From Clostridium sp. ZS2-4 (GTDB lineage Bacteria; Bacillota; Clostridia; Clostridiales; Clostridiaceae), in the NCBI RefSeq assembly GCF_026719745.1, contig NZ_JAPPRQ010000042.1, positions 3,482-39,797 on the forward strand: a stretch of 36,316 bases of DNA, given 5' to 3'. The notes below the pieces were generated by a model. The model worked only from the letters and a program-made list of their open reading frames with translations. It was not told where the DNA came from and made no database searches. Both the position numbers and the translations under genes were made by a program. This document shows positions 8,361 through 16,353 of this stretch, in pieces. Within the stretch, counting starts at the first letter, position 1; each line of letters opens with the position of its first letter.

Positions 8361-8400
8361 TGTGGAAGTCTCCAATCTTCTATAAGTGGTAATAGTTCGC
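8361..8400 (+). mobile_element. Decayed IS200/IS605-like right-end sequence
   Basis: This stretch contains 16 bases (8375-8390) identical, on the opposite strand, to 13695-13710. Similarity extends outward through GAAG...CC and an AGTTC tail. The form GAAGcC...CTTCTATAAGTGGTAGTTC resembles the hairpin and end of TnpB-type IS605 elements as I remember them. No transposase remains. The rest of the 8227-8545 gap holds a terminator (8433) and otherwise nothing I recognise. Confidence 0.4.
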
Positions 8401-8432
8401 TCATTCTCAATTTTTATACGCAAATAAAAAAA

Positions 8433-8473
8433 CTGTAATTTGGATTATATAATTTATATAATCCAAATTACAG
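8433..8473 (-). terminator. Long perfect hairpin terminator after the DUF5667-like gene
   Basis: A perfect 19-bp stem (8433-8451 with 8455-8473) has a 3-nt loop. On the minus strand it is followed by a run of seven T. It lies 73 bp past the stop of the acidic exported protein gene. Confidence 0.88.
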
Positions 8474-8545
8474 CCCTTTCAGAACGATGTATTAAAATGT
8501 ATATTTTTATATTATTTATAGTATCTTTTTATATGCTTTTACATA

Positions 8546-9781
8546 CTAATCATTTTTCTTTTCTTTATTCTTTTCCTTCACTTTTTCTTTTACTTCTTCT
8601 TTTTTTCTTATTTCTTTTTCCTTTTTTTCTTCTTTTTTATCTTCATCTTCTTCATCTTCTTCAACTTCTTCTTTTTCTGTTTCTTTTTTATTCTTTACTT
8701 TTTTCTCAATTTCTTCTTTGTTTAAAACCTTATCTTTTATGTACTTAGGTATCTTTTCAATATCCTTTTCTATTTTCTTAACTTGTTCTGCTTCTTCCTT
8801 TGTTATATTTCCTTCTTCTACTTCTTCTTTCATATCTTCATTTAACTCTTCTTTTATTTTTTTAGCTGCTTTAACCACTTTTTTATGATTTTTAAAAGCA
8901 CCTTTGAATTCTTCTTTTGAAGCTATGTATAATTCTTTGTTTGCTTCAATAGCTTCCTTTGCAGCTTTAATTGCTTCTTCATCACCAGCTTCTTCTGCTT
9001 TTTCCAATTCAGATACTGCGTTTTTATAAGTTCTCTTAACTTCATTTAAAGAATGTCTTTTTTCTACCATTGCAATTACTGCTTCTTTTTTTGCAGTCTG
9101 CATTTCTATAACTTTTGCTATAGTTTGTTTTGCATTTTCTCCTACCTTTTCTTGTATAGACTTTAATACTTCTATAGCCTTCATTTGTTTAGCCACTATT
9201 TTTTCTTCAAGCTCTTTTAATTCTTCATTTTCACTTTCATCAAGTTCTTTATCAGTTATCTCTTCTCCCGAATTATCTTCTGTTACTTCTTCTAAATTAT
9301 CTTCTGTTACTTCGCTTGAATCTTCTGATTTTTCATTGTCAGACTCTTCAACATTTTCTTCTTCATTCTCTACTGTTTCTTCTTTATTTTCTACTTCTTC
9401 TGTACCTTCTTCCTGCTGACTATTGTCAACTGATTCTTCTGAATCTGCTATGATTTCTTCTAACATCTCATTTGCTTCATTCATATTTTCTTCATATTCA
9501 TGTACGGCTTCCTGAGCAAGCTCATCTTCTCCTTTTTCTGCCATAACTTCGCTTTCTCCAAGTCTTTCTTCAGCTATCTCAGAAATAACTTCAACTTTTT
9601 TCTCATCATCAAAAGTTAATGCTACGCTAATATCCTCCATTACTTGGTCAACTGGATAAAGAATACTGTCAGGTGTTATACCTGCTGAATTTGCTAAAGA
9701 TACTTCTCCTTCTGCAAAAGCTTTTCCATTAATCCCACTCATAACAACTAAACCTGCTACAAATAACGCTATCTTTTTCAT
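8546..9781 (-). CDS. Exported, highly acidic DUF5667-like protein
   Basis: A 411-residue protein. A signal peptide (MKKIALFVAGLVVMSG...AFA, residues 1-23) is followed by AGITPDSILYPVDQVMEDISVALTFD and IAEERLGES. This is the DUF5667 pattern, whose few described members are uncharacterised exported proteins. Residues about 115-195 are nearly all Glu, Asp, Ser and Asn; two helical Glu/Lys-rich stretches follow, then a C-terminal Lys/Glu tail. I chose the ATG at 9781 because GGGAGG precedes it; the frame is open to 9820 but without a ribosome site. It is divergent from sigI and carries a probable SigI promoter, so it may be a SigI target at the cell surface. Its biochemical function is unknown. 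Confidence 0.8.
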   Translation of the reverse strand: MKKIALFVAGLVVMSGINGKAFAEGEVSLANSAGITPDSILYPVDQVMEDISVALTFDDEKKVEVISEIAEERLGESEVMAEKGEDELAQEAVHEYEENMNEANEMLEEIIADSEESVDNSQQEEGTEEVENKEETVENEEENVEESDNEKSEDSSEVTEDNLEEVTEDNSGEEITDKELDESENEELKELEEKIVAKQMKAIEVLKSIQEKVGENAKQTIAKVIEMQTAKKEAVIAMVEKRHSLNEVKRTYKNAVSELEKAEEAGDEEAIKAAKEAIEANKELYIASKEEFKGAFKNHKKVVKAAKKIKEELNEDMKEEVEEGNITKEEAEQVKKIEKDIEKIPKYIKDKVLNKEEIEKKVKNKKETEKEEVEEDEEDEDKKEEKKEKEIRKKEEVKEKVKEKNKEKKND

Positions 9782-9827
9782 GTTGTTTCCTCCCAAATCT
9801 TTTTTTGTCATAAATTTCACTTATATG

Positions 9828-9856
9828 TACGGCACCTTTAAAAGTTTTGAGGGGGT
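9828..9856 (-). promoter_or_regulatory. Probable SigI-type promoter of the DUF5667-like gene
   Basis: On the minus strand ACCCCC (9851-9856) and CGTA (9828-9831) are separated by exactly 19 bp. The same boxes with the same spacing precede the glucosaminidase gene at 15526-15554. C-rich -35 and CGWA-type -10 elements are what is reported for SigI factors; assigning them to this SigI is inference. Confidence 0.5.
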
Positions 9857-9914
9857 ATTAAATTTTTTTGGTTTAAAATAGGTATCCATTGAGATATTGA
9901 TCACATATTACCAG

Positions 9915-9943
9915 TTGATACTTCATAACTGTGACTATACAAT
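9915..9943 (+). promoter_or_regulatory. Housekeeping-type promoter upstream of sigI
   Basis: TTGATA (9915-9920) and TACAAT (9938-9943) are separated by 17 bp and point to sigI, giving a leader of about 155 nt. It would supply basal sigI transcription. Confidence 0.45.
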
Positions 9944-10046
9944 ATTCTTATTAAAACGCTAATTATCGTATAATCTTTGTAAAGGTATTAACCATAAAAC
10001 TATGTATCGTCTTAAATATGTGAAAATTTCTAATAACTTTATTTCA

Positions 10047-10088
10047 ACCCCTACTAAAATCCCACTATATATACGTACGTATATATAG
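10047..10088 (+). promoter_or_regulatory. 24-bp palindrome and SigI-like boxes just upstream of sigI
   Basis: Positions 10065-10088 form a perfect 24-bp palindrome with half-site CTATATATACGT, eight bases before the sigI ribosome site. ACCCC (10047-10051) lies 22 bp before the CGTA at 10074, close to but two bases longer than the spacing of the two SigI-type promoters in this window. It could be an autoregulatory promoter, an operator, or an mRNA hairpin limiting translation. Confidence 0.4.
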
Positions 10089-10107
10089 ACACAAAGAGGT
10101 GATAATA

Positions 10108-10803
10108 GTGAGTCCTGATCTGCTGTCAAATGAAAATAGAGATAGCTTCATAGAAAATAATAAAAATTTCATATATAAAACTACTTATAAAATTTGTAAA
10201 AAAACTTTAGACTGGAAAAATGATGATGAACTCAGTATTGCTTTAATTGCCTTTAACAAAGCTTGCAATACCTATACCAATACTAGAGGTAATTTTTTTA
10301 GTTATGCATCTATATTAATCAAAAATTCCCTCATTGACTTTTTTAGGAAATCCAGTACAAATCCTTACTTAATATTCGATAATAAAGATGAGGACAGTAA
10401 TATTCCAGATTATATAGATTATAAGCATTCTATGAATCAATATGAAATTGATTGTGAAAATAAAAAAAGAGCTGAAGAAATAGCTCTTTTTTCTGCCGAA
10501 CTAAAAAAATATAAGTTAGAATTTTCTTCACTGATAAGTGCATCACCATCTCATACAGATACACGAAATCAACTACTTAATTTGGCTGTTACTTGTTCAA
10601 AAAATGAAGATATATTAAAATACATTAAAGCCAAACACTTGCTCCCAGTCAGTCAAATTATTCTGCTGACTAATACTAAAAAGAAATATATAGAGAAATG
10701 GCGTAGATATATTCTAACCTTGATACTTATTTTATCAAGTGAAGATTATCCTTATATAAAATCTTATTTAAACATAAAGGTAGGTGAAAATCTTGAACAG
10801 TAA
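10108..10803 (+). CDS. sigI: RNA polymerase sigma factor SigI
   Basis: A 231-residue SigI-class sigma factor. IALIAFNKACNTYTNTRGNFFSYASILIKNSLIDFFRKS is the region 2-like core (promoter -10 contact), and the C-terminal half has the SigI-C domain pattern rather than a classic region 4. I placed the start at the GTG at 10108: a GTG at 10099 lies within the GAGGTG ribosome site. By family knowledge SigI is held by the membrane anti-sigma RsgI and released on a cell-envelope or polysaccharide signal. It overlaps rsgI by 11 bases, so the two are translationally coupled. Confidence 0.9.
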   Translation: MSPDLLSNENRDSFIENNKNFIYKTTYKICKKTLDWKNDDELSIALIAFNKACNTYTNTRGNFFSYASILIKNSLIDFFRKSSTNPYLIFDNKDEDSNIPDYIDYKHSMNQYEIDCENKKRAEEIALFSAELKKYKLEFSSLISASPSHTDTRNQLLNLAVTCSKNEDILKYIKAKHLLPVSQIILLTNTKKKYIEKWRRYILTLILILSSEDYPYIKSYLNIKVGENLEQ

Positions 10804-11611
10804 AACTGGTATGGTAATGGAAATTAAAAATAAATATGCATACATATTAACTCCAGACGGGGAATTTGTAAAAGTCAAGATAAAAGGAAACGTTCCCCCT
10901 ATTGGGAGTACTTATTATGGCAAACCTTCAAGTAAACTGCCTTTATCTAAGTATGCTGCAATGGCTGCTTGTTTAATTTTATTTTTTTCCTTTGGTGGAG
11001 CTGCTTATGCCTATTATACCCCAGTAGCGTCACTTGTATTAAAAGTTGATCCTTCAATAGAACTAAAAATTAACAGATGGAACAAAATAATAGCCACACA
11101 GCCTTTAAATGATGACGGGAAAAATATACTTGATTCGGTAAATTTAAAAAACAAATCCATAAATGAAGGCTTAAATATACTTTTAGATAAAGCCTCTAAA
11201 GAAAATCTTGTAAAATCAAAACCCGAAGATACTAAGAAAATAAGTTTAGATGTTAACAGTGATAAAGATTTAAACTTAAATATCCATGAGTTTGAAAATA
11301 AAGTAAAAGATAAAAATTTAGAACTTGAAGTCAAATATACTGAACCTGTTAATTCTAATAATACTAAAGATAATATTACAACACCTAAAAAAAATGCTGA
11401 TAAGCAAAATAACTCTAATTCTAAAAATAACCAAAATGGTAATAAAGATGAGGATAAGAATTTAAAGAATTCTGAAAAGTCAAAAAATAAGAAGAATACA
11501 AAAAACTCTATGAAACCTGTAGAGAAAAAGTCACCTTCTAATGAAAAAAACAAAAAAAAGATAACAAAACCGGAAAATAAAAAATCCTCTAAAAAAAAGC
11601 ACCTACAATAA
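10793..11611 (+). CDS. rsgI: RsgI-like membrane anti-sigma factor with Lys/Asn-rich tail
   Basis: A 272-residue protein. The cytosolic RsgI_N domain spans residues 1-50 (TGMVMEIKNKYAYILTPDGEFVKVK), one membrane helix about 54-74, and an extracytoplasmic RsgI-type domain follows. In the conserved xxNPSIEL stretch the Asn is replaced: VDPSIEL (D86-P87), so the Asn-Pro bond that RsgI proteins self-cleave is Asp-Pro here. Residues about 185-272 are a disordered Lys, Asn and Ser tail, with no carbohydrate-binding module like those of C. thermocellum RsgI. I prefer the TTG at 10793: a GTAGGTGAA ribosome site sits just before it, exactly as before the paralogue at 11804; the in-frame GTG at 10784 is inside that site. 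Confidence 0.88.
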   Translation: MNSKTGMVMEIKNKYAYILTPDGEFVKVKIKGNVPPIGSTYYGKPSSKLPLSKYAAMAACLILFFSFGGAAYAYYTPVASLVLKVDPSIELKINRWNKIIATQPLNDDGKNILDSVNLKNKSINEGLNILLDKASKENLVKSKPEDTKKISLDVNSDKDLNLNIHEFENKVKDKNLELEVKYTEPVNSNNTKDNITTPKKNADKQNNSNSKNNQNGNKDEDKNLKNSEKSKNKKNTKNSMKPVEKKSPSNEKNKKKITKPENKKSSKKKHLQ

Positions 11612-11803
11612 ACTGAATGCTAACAAAAATAACTAAAAACACCACTCTTCTAATAGCATGATAAATAAAAGAAGGAAAAACCTAATAAAAAATAGAATAC
11701 TTATAAATAGAGCAAATAAATTATAACTAACATTAATCTTTCAATAATCAATTAAAGTAAAACTATAAAGCATATTTTTAAAATACAAAGTAGGTGAAGT
11801 ACT

Positions 11804-12379
11804 ATGAAAAAAGCTACAGGAGTGGTAATGAAAGTCTATAATAAATATGTGTGTGTAAGAACTGTAAAAGGTGAATTCATAAATATTAAACTAAAGGCTT
11901 ATACTCCTAATACAGGAGATATATACACAGGCGCAATATATAATGGTGATTCCACACTGGCTGTTGGTGGAATATTCGTAGCTTGTATTATAGCAGTAAT
12001 GTTAGTAGGACAAAATATATATTATTATTTTACACCCGCATCAACAGTTATAGTGGACATTCCACCCACTATACAGCTAAAAATCAATAAATGGGATAAA
12101 ATAATAGATGTAAAAACCTTTAAACTCTCTGGTAAAAACCTTGTTGATCCTCTAAAATTAAAAAATAAATCTATAAATACAGGGTTAGAGGCACTTATTA
12201 CTGAAGCTAAAAATCAAAAAACTATCAATGACTATCATATTAAGGATAAGAACCCAATTACAATATATATTTCCAACAAGGACAATAGAGTTATAGATCT
12301 TGTAGAATTTGATAATTTCATGAAACATCAGGAGTTAAAATATCAGATAAATACTAATGGAACAGGAACAATTAAATAA
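11804..12379 (+). CDS. Second RsgI-like anti-sigma factor without its own sigma
   Basis: A 191-residue paralogue of the preceding gene: RsgI_N domain (TGVVMKVYNKYVCVRTVKGEF), a membrane helix at about 54-74, and an extracytoplasmic domain ending near residue 185 with no disordered tail. The cleavage position reads DIPPTIQL, so the residue aligned with the catalytic Asn is Pro (P87-P88) and self-cleavage as known should be impossible. No sigI gene accompanies it, so it may be a non-cleavable competitor for the same SigI or act on a SigI encoded elsewhere. It has an AGTAGGTGA ribosome site; a 192-bp A-rich gap with no recognisable features separates it from rsgI. The permease follows 19 bp later. 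Confidence 0.82.
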   Translation: MKKATGVVMKVYNKYVCVRTVKGEFINIKLKAYTPNTGDIYTGAIYNGDSTLAVGGIFVACIIAVMLVGQNIYYYFTPASTVIVDIPPTIQLKINKWDKIIDVKTFKLSGKNLVDPLKLKNKSINTGLEALITEAKNQKTINDYHIKDKNPITIYISNKDNRVIDLVEFDNFMKHQELKYQINTNGTGTIK

Positions 12380-12398
12380 TATACTAAGGAGAAAAACA

Positions 12399-13691
12399 AT
12401 GGAAAGTATTGTTATTAATTGGTTAGGTGCAATGCTTGGACTTATAGTAGCTATTGTATTAATTTTTAAAAAAGTGCATCCACTATATTCATTATTTACA
12501 GGTTCTATTGTAGGGGGACTTGCTGGTGGAGCTAGTTTAAATCAAACCGTAGAAATTATTATTAGTGGAGCTAATAGTGTTATGCCAGCAGTAATTCGCG
12601 TTATAGCAGCAGGAGTAATGGCTGGAATATTAATAGATTCAGGCGCAGCGGAAAAAATTGCTGAAACTATAGTAGAAAAACTCGGTGAAAAAAAAGCATT
12701 ATTAGCTATTGCATTAGCTACAATGGTAATCACTTCAGTAGGAGTGTTTATTACAGTATCCATAATAATAGTTGCACCTATTGCAATATCAGTTGGTAAA
12801 AAGGTTAGACTTTCAAAATCGTCAATACTATTATCAATGATAGGTGGCGGTAAAGCTGGAAATATTATTTCTCCCAATCCAAATACAATAGCAGTTGCAA
12901 AAGGTTTTAATGTAGACTTGGCTAGTGTTATGATAAAAGGATTGGTACCAGCTATAGCAGGACTTATAATAACTTATTTTGTTTCCAAATTAATAAGCAA
13001 TAAAGGAGCTATTATTACTGAAGAATATGAATGTGCGGTTGCTATAACAGATAATAATAAAAAACCAAGTTTTGCAAAAGCCATAGTAGCTCCTGCTGTA
13101 GCAATTGTTTTATTATCAATCAATCCAATAGCAAATATATTAAATATTGAGTCATTAAAAGCTTTTAAGATTGATTCTATGATTATACTTCCAGTAGCAG
13201 GATTAATAGGATTAATAGCAATGGGACAATTTAAAGAAGTCGTTAAATATACAAATTCAGGATTAAATAAAATGACAGGCGTTGCACTTGTTCTTATAGG
13301 TGCAGGCGGAATAGCAGGAATTATATCTAATTCTAATTTAAGTAATGTTATAGTTAGTAGTATTGAAGCTTTAGGCATTTCCAGTACTTTTTTAGCACCG
13401 ATTTCAGGTGTGTTAATGTCGGGTGCAACAGCTTCAACTGCTACAGCTACAATTGTAGCAGCAGGTACTTTTGGCAAGGCAATTTTAAGTACTGGAGTAG
13501 GAGCATTAAGTGCCTCTATTATGGTACATACAGGTGCAACTGTTATGGATCATTTACCACACGGTAACTTCTTTCATGTATCAGGTGAATCTGTTAAGAT
13601 GAGTATAAATGAACGTATGAAGCTAATACCATATGAATCACTTATTGGTGTAACCATGTGCATAATAGCTACTATAATTTACGGAATGTGA
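12399..13691 (+). CDS. GntP-family gluconate/organic-acid:H+ symporter
   Basis: A 430-residue membrane protein with about twelve to fourteen hydrophobic segments. The family features include a glycine-rich start (GSIVGGLAGGASL), GGGKAGNIISPNPNTIAVAKGF (re-entrant region with conserved Pro/Asn), and ATASTATATIVAAGTFG near the C-terminus. GntP proteins import gluconate, glycerate or related hydroxy-acids; the exact substrate is not readable. The start is the ATG at 12399 with AAGGAG ahead; the longer open frame from 12357 overlaps the previous gene. Its last codon and stop fall within sequence matching a decayed IS605-like end, so the original C-terminus may have been slightly altered. Cotranscription with the second RsgI gene is likely. 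Confidence 0.87.
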   Translation: MESIVINWLGAMLGLIVAIVLIFKKVHPLYSLFTGSIVGGLAGGASLNQTVEIIISGANSVMPAVIRVIAAGVMAGILIDSGAAEKIAETIVEKLGEKKALLAIALATMVITSVGVFITVSIIIVAPIAISVGKKVRLSKSSILLSMIGGGKAGNIISPNPNTIAVAKGFNVDLASVMIKGLVPAIAGLIITYFVSKLISNKGAIITEEYECAVAITDNNKKPSFAKAIVAPAVAIVLLSINPIANILNIESLKAFKIDSMIILPVAGLIGLIAMGQFKEVVKYTNSGLNKMTGVALVLIGAGGIAGIISNSNLSNVIVSSIEALGISSTFLAPISGVLMSGATASTATATIVAAGTFGKAILSTGVGALSASIMVHTGATVMDHLPHGNFFHVSGESVKMSINERMKLIPYESLIGVTMCIIATIIYGM

Positions 13692-13815
13692 ACTACCACT
13701 TATAGAAGATGGTGGCTTCGTGGTCAATATTCCTAACGGAACAAGTTTACCCACGCTATCCCCGTTGAACCAACGGTTATTAGTGCGAAATTCTCACCTT
13801 AGCAAAACTTCAAAC
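13688..13815 (-). mobile_element. Remnant of an IS200/IS605-type (TnpB/omega-RNA-like) right end
   Basis: This 128-bp stretch is richer in G+C than its surroundings and ends, on the minus strand, in GAAGCCACCATC...AAGTGGTAGTTCAC, which fits the terminal hairpin and GTAGTTCAC-type end of TnpB elements as I remember them. Internally there is a CCGTTG-AAC-CAACGG hairpin (6 bp, 3-nt loop) within 13755-13775. No coding part remains. The end overlaps the gntP stop codon. Sixteen bases are shared with 8375-8390 in inverted orientation. Family assignment is from memory and should be checked. Confidence 0.45.
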
Positions 13816-13817
13816 AA

Positions 13818-13860
13818 AAACAAGTTGAAAGGTAGATTATATCTACCTTTCAACTTGTTT
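13818..13860. terminator. Bidirectional terminator between gntP and the glucosaminidase gene
   Basis: A perfect 19-bp stem (13818-13836 with 13842-13860), 5-nt loop, flanked by A-tract on the left and T-tract on the right. It serves two converging transcripts. Confidence 0.9.
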
Positions 13861-13879
13861 TTTATTTCATTAAACTTCT

Positions 13880-15412
13880 TTATTTAAAATTAGGAATCTC
13901 GTAAACAGGTTTAGCACCTTTACACTGTTCCATTAATTCTTTAATTCTAGAGATTTGTTTTCTTGCCCATCCAATATCTGTAGCATACTGATGCCATGTC
14001 ACCTCAATATTCCACTTCATTTTATAAAGAGTGTTTTGTTTATATTTATCACTATTTATGTATCCAGTACTTATGTATTTAGCTCCTCCAAGTATTGCTT
14101 CATCAACAGTAAACCATCCTTCAGTATAAGCATATTCAGAACCACATCCGTTAGGATCATGATCATAAGCATGTACACCAAACATGTTGTATGATACTTT
14201 AGATTCTACTGGTTTTCCCTCAACAGAAGACACAAGAATACCATTGGCTAATTCAGATGTACCATTGCCTGTTTCCAGCATAGCATGTGATACAAGATAT
14301 ATAGGATTTATATCGCTATCCTTGGCAGCTTGTAAAAATACTTCTCCTTTACCGTCCAATACACCTTTCCCTTTTAGCATAGCGTTTAGCTCTTCTGCAG
14401 TAACGCCATCCATGTAATTAAGGTTTAAGAATAAATATTTACCGTAATCATCCAAGAAGTTATTTGCATTCATATAATATTTAATTAAATTTTCACTTGG
14501 TACATTCCATCCAGTGTCGCTGAAAATAGGTGCACCTGCAACTTGGTCCTGTACAGCTTCATCTAAGGTTTTGCTATAATCCTTATAAACAATAGTAGCA
14601 TTAGCATCTCTATCTTCAATTATGCTGCTGTCAAGTACCTTGAAATATGTAGAGTAATAATTATCATAATCAGTGTTACTATTCTTATATTTCCCTGCTT
14701 TGTCTGCCCTTTTTACATATACCAAAAGCTTGTACTTTCCTTTTGCAAAACCCTTATATAATGACAGAGTGTATGGATTAACTGCACTTTTAGCACTTGT
14801 GTATCCTCTTGTTAACTCTGTATACCCGCTATCAGGATATTTCCTTGGATTATCATAAGTTTCATTAGGATATTCAAAAATAAACGCCCTGTACTGAACA
14901 TCACCAGAATAATTTGAGTATATATTAAAATCAACCTTCTGGTTTTCAAAAATAGTTTTCTGAATAAATTTTATATTATTTATTATTGGCAGCGAAGTAA
15001 ATTTAGTACTATCTTCATACTGATTAGCCGTTGTAAATTTCATTTTTACAGGCTTAGACATTTTTTTTCCTGACACAGATCTAACATTAGTACTTAATGT
15101 TATCCAATAAGTACCTTTGGGATCATATCCTCCCACCGGTGGAGATATGACTATTGCTTTAGCATCCTTTCCTGAAGTAACATTTACTTTTAAAGGCTTG
15201 TCCTTGTTATCAGTAACTGTTATATTACTCTCATTAATGCTGCTTTTATCTAAGTCCATATTAAAATTTACTGTCCAAGGCTTAATAGTGCTTGTCTCTG
15301 TTCTTGCTGGCATTTCACTAACGTCTAAATCCTCAGCCAAAGCCGGTACAGACATAGTTAAAAATAAAACTGTAATAAACATAGTTTTTATTAAATTAGA
15401 TACTTTTCTCAT
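13880..15412 (-). CDS. Exported N-acetylglucosaminidase (autolysin) with Ig-like domain
   Basis: A 510-residue protein. Signal peptide residues 1-26 (cleavage after VPALA), a Big_5/SbsA-type Ig-like domain at about 30-130 (INESNITVTDNKDKPL ... YWITLSTNVRSVSGKKM), a middle beta domain, and a C-terminal glucosaminidase domain from about 310. The catalytic Glu is probably E380 in SHAMLETGNGTSE, and YNMFGVHAYD and WHQYATDIGWA complete the LytD-type fold. It would cut peptidoglycan glycan strands outside the membrane. The ATG at 15412 has an AAGGGGGG site; an upstream in-frame ATG does not. A SigI-type promoter 110 bp upstream ties it to sigI, as B. subtilis SigI is linked to the wall hydrolase lytE. 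Confidence 0.88.
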   Translation of the reverse strand: MRKVSNLIKTMFITVLFLTMSVPALAEDLDVSEMPARTETSTIKPWTVNFNMDLDKSSINESNITVTDNKDKPLKVNVTSGKDAKAIVISPPVGGYDPKGTYWITLSTNVRSVSGKKMSKPVKMKFTTANQYEDSTKFTSLPIINNIKFIQKTIFENQKVDFNIYSNYSGDVQYRAFIFEYPNETYDNPRKYPDSGYTELTRGYTSAKSAVNPYTLSLYKGFAKGKYKLLVYVKRADKAGKYKNSNTDYDNYYSTYFKVLDSSIIEDRDANATIVYKDYSKTLDEAVQDQVAGAPIFSDTGWNVPSENLIKYYMNANNFLDDYGKYLFLNLNYMDGVTAEELNAMLKGKGVLDGKGEVFLQAAKDSDINPIYLVSHAMLETGNGTSELANGILVSSVEGKPVESKVSYNMFGVHAYDHDPNGCGSEYAYTEGWFTVDEAILGGAKYISTGYINSDKYKQNTLYKMKWNIEVTWHQYATDIGWARKQISRIKELMEQCKGAKPVYEIPNFK

Positions 15413-15525
15413 TTTTTCCCCCCTTATTTTACTCCGCAATATATTATCGTATTATATACGAAGTTTTAAAGAATTTTTTATAAACAAAATCCAATTTCAG
15501 ATTATCATAATTCTCTTATATATTC

Positions 15526-15554
15526 TACGTTGAAAAAGACCATTTAAAGGGGGT
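15526..15554 (-). promoter_or_regulatory. Probable SigI-type promoter of the glucosaminidase gene
   Basis: Minus strand ACCCCC (15549-15554) and CGTA (15526-15529) are separated by exactly 19 bp, the same as the promoter at 9828-9856. The flanking bases around the -35 differ, so this is not just a duplicated segment. Confidence 0.5.
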
Positions 15555-15575
15555 TTCAAGCAATCTTCATGCTAA

Positions 15576-15614
15576 TACAATACCTGCCTTTATTATTCTC
15601 AGGCAGGTATTGTA
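15576..15614 (-). terminator. Hairpin after the ferritin-like gene
   Basis: A perfect 14-bp stem (15576-15589 with 15601-15614), GC-containing (TACCTGCC core), with an 11-nt loop. No proper T-run follows on either strand, so it is a likely mRNA-end hairpin or insulator between the ferritin-like gene and the SigI-type promoter. Confidence 0.5.
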
Positions 15615-15639
15615 CATTAATTGGAAAAAATACCATTTA

Positions 15640-16353
15640 CTATCTTTTAGGTTTCTTAAAGAATTTTGTTTCATTGCTTCTTTCCCATTCTTCCACTTTT
15701 TTAGATATTTCACCTAAAAAATCTCTTACTTTTCCTATTACATTAGATATGCCAAAGTCTTTAGCTAAGCGCTCCAACTCAGCACCATCTATTTCATCTA
15801 TTACATTGCTTACTACTGGCATAATAGAGTTTAATAGAACTGAGGAATCAAAACTTTCATTACTGTCATCACTATTATCAATACTTCTAGTCATTTTCAT
15901 GCGATTTTCAGTATATAGATAGTTGTATAAAGAAGCATGCCTCAACTCATCTGTTATAATCTCAAATAGCATGTCTCTATAGTATCTGTTTGGCAATCCT
16001 TGTCTTATTACTCTATACTTTTCAACTGCTTTCAATTCTCCAAACAATGCTCTTTTTATGCCTTCCAAATAAGATGAAGGTTTTTCAAAAGTCTCTTCCT
16101 CCATAACTTCTACGTCCATTCCTGTAATGTCCTTATAAATCCTTCTAAACATCATATTATGTTTTTTCTCATCATCACGAATAGAAGCTATAATCTTCTT
16201 CTCCTCTCTGGTAGGAGCTACACTTATTAAATAGTCATAGAACAACTCATCTTCTCTTTCTCCAGAAACCGCTTCTTTTATTAACTCCAGGGATTTTTGC
16301 AACCCTTCCTTATCCCACATCATACCATATTGCATAGGCATTGGTTGATACAT
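15640..16353 (-). CDS. Ferritin-like diiron-type protein
   Basis: A 237-residue protein. Helical Glu/His pairs in REDELFYDYLI, RDDEKKHNMMF, FGELKAVEKYR and ITDELRHASLY give the E...ExxH...E...ExxH metal-ligand pattern of the ferritin-like/rubrerythrin superfamily. There is no rubredoxin CxxC. The C-terminal 70 residues (from about 165) are an extra helical region with no identified domain. Clostridial proteins of this kind are usually annotated only as ferritin-like; an oxidative-stress or iron role is family inference. The start is well supported by AGGAGG. It has no operon partner. Confidence 0.78.
   Translation of the reverse strand: MYQPMPMQYGMMWDKEGLQKSLELIKEAVSGEREDELFYDYLISVAPTREEKKIIASIRDDEKKHNMMFRRIYKDITGMDVEVMEEETFEKPSSYLEGIKRALFGELKAVEKYRVIRQGLPNRYYRDMLFEIITDELRHASLYNYLYTENRMKMTRSIDNSDDSNESFDSSVLLNSIMPVVSNVIDEIDGAELERLAKDFGISNVIGKVRDFLGEISKKVEEWERSNETKFFKKPKR

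Noticed and set aside
8440-8748. A 102-codon plus-strand frame rich in Leu and Phe
   Set aside because: It is the complement of the Glu/Lys-rich end of the DUF5667-like gene and of its terminator; CTTCTT repeats read as Leu/Phe. No ribosome site.
11014-11553. A 179-codon minus-strand frame opposite rsgI
   Set aside because: Mirror of the low-complexity Lys/Asn tail of the anti-sigma factor; composition is Phe/Leu/Ser with no start signal.
12974-13477. A 167-codon minus-strand frame opposite gntP
   Set aside because: The plus strand has a full GntP-family protein with a ribosome site; this frame is its shadow.
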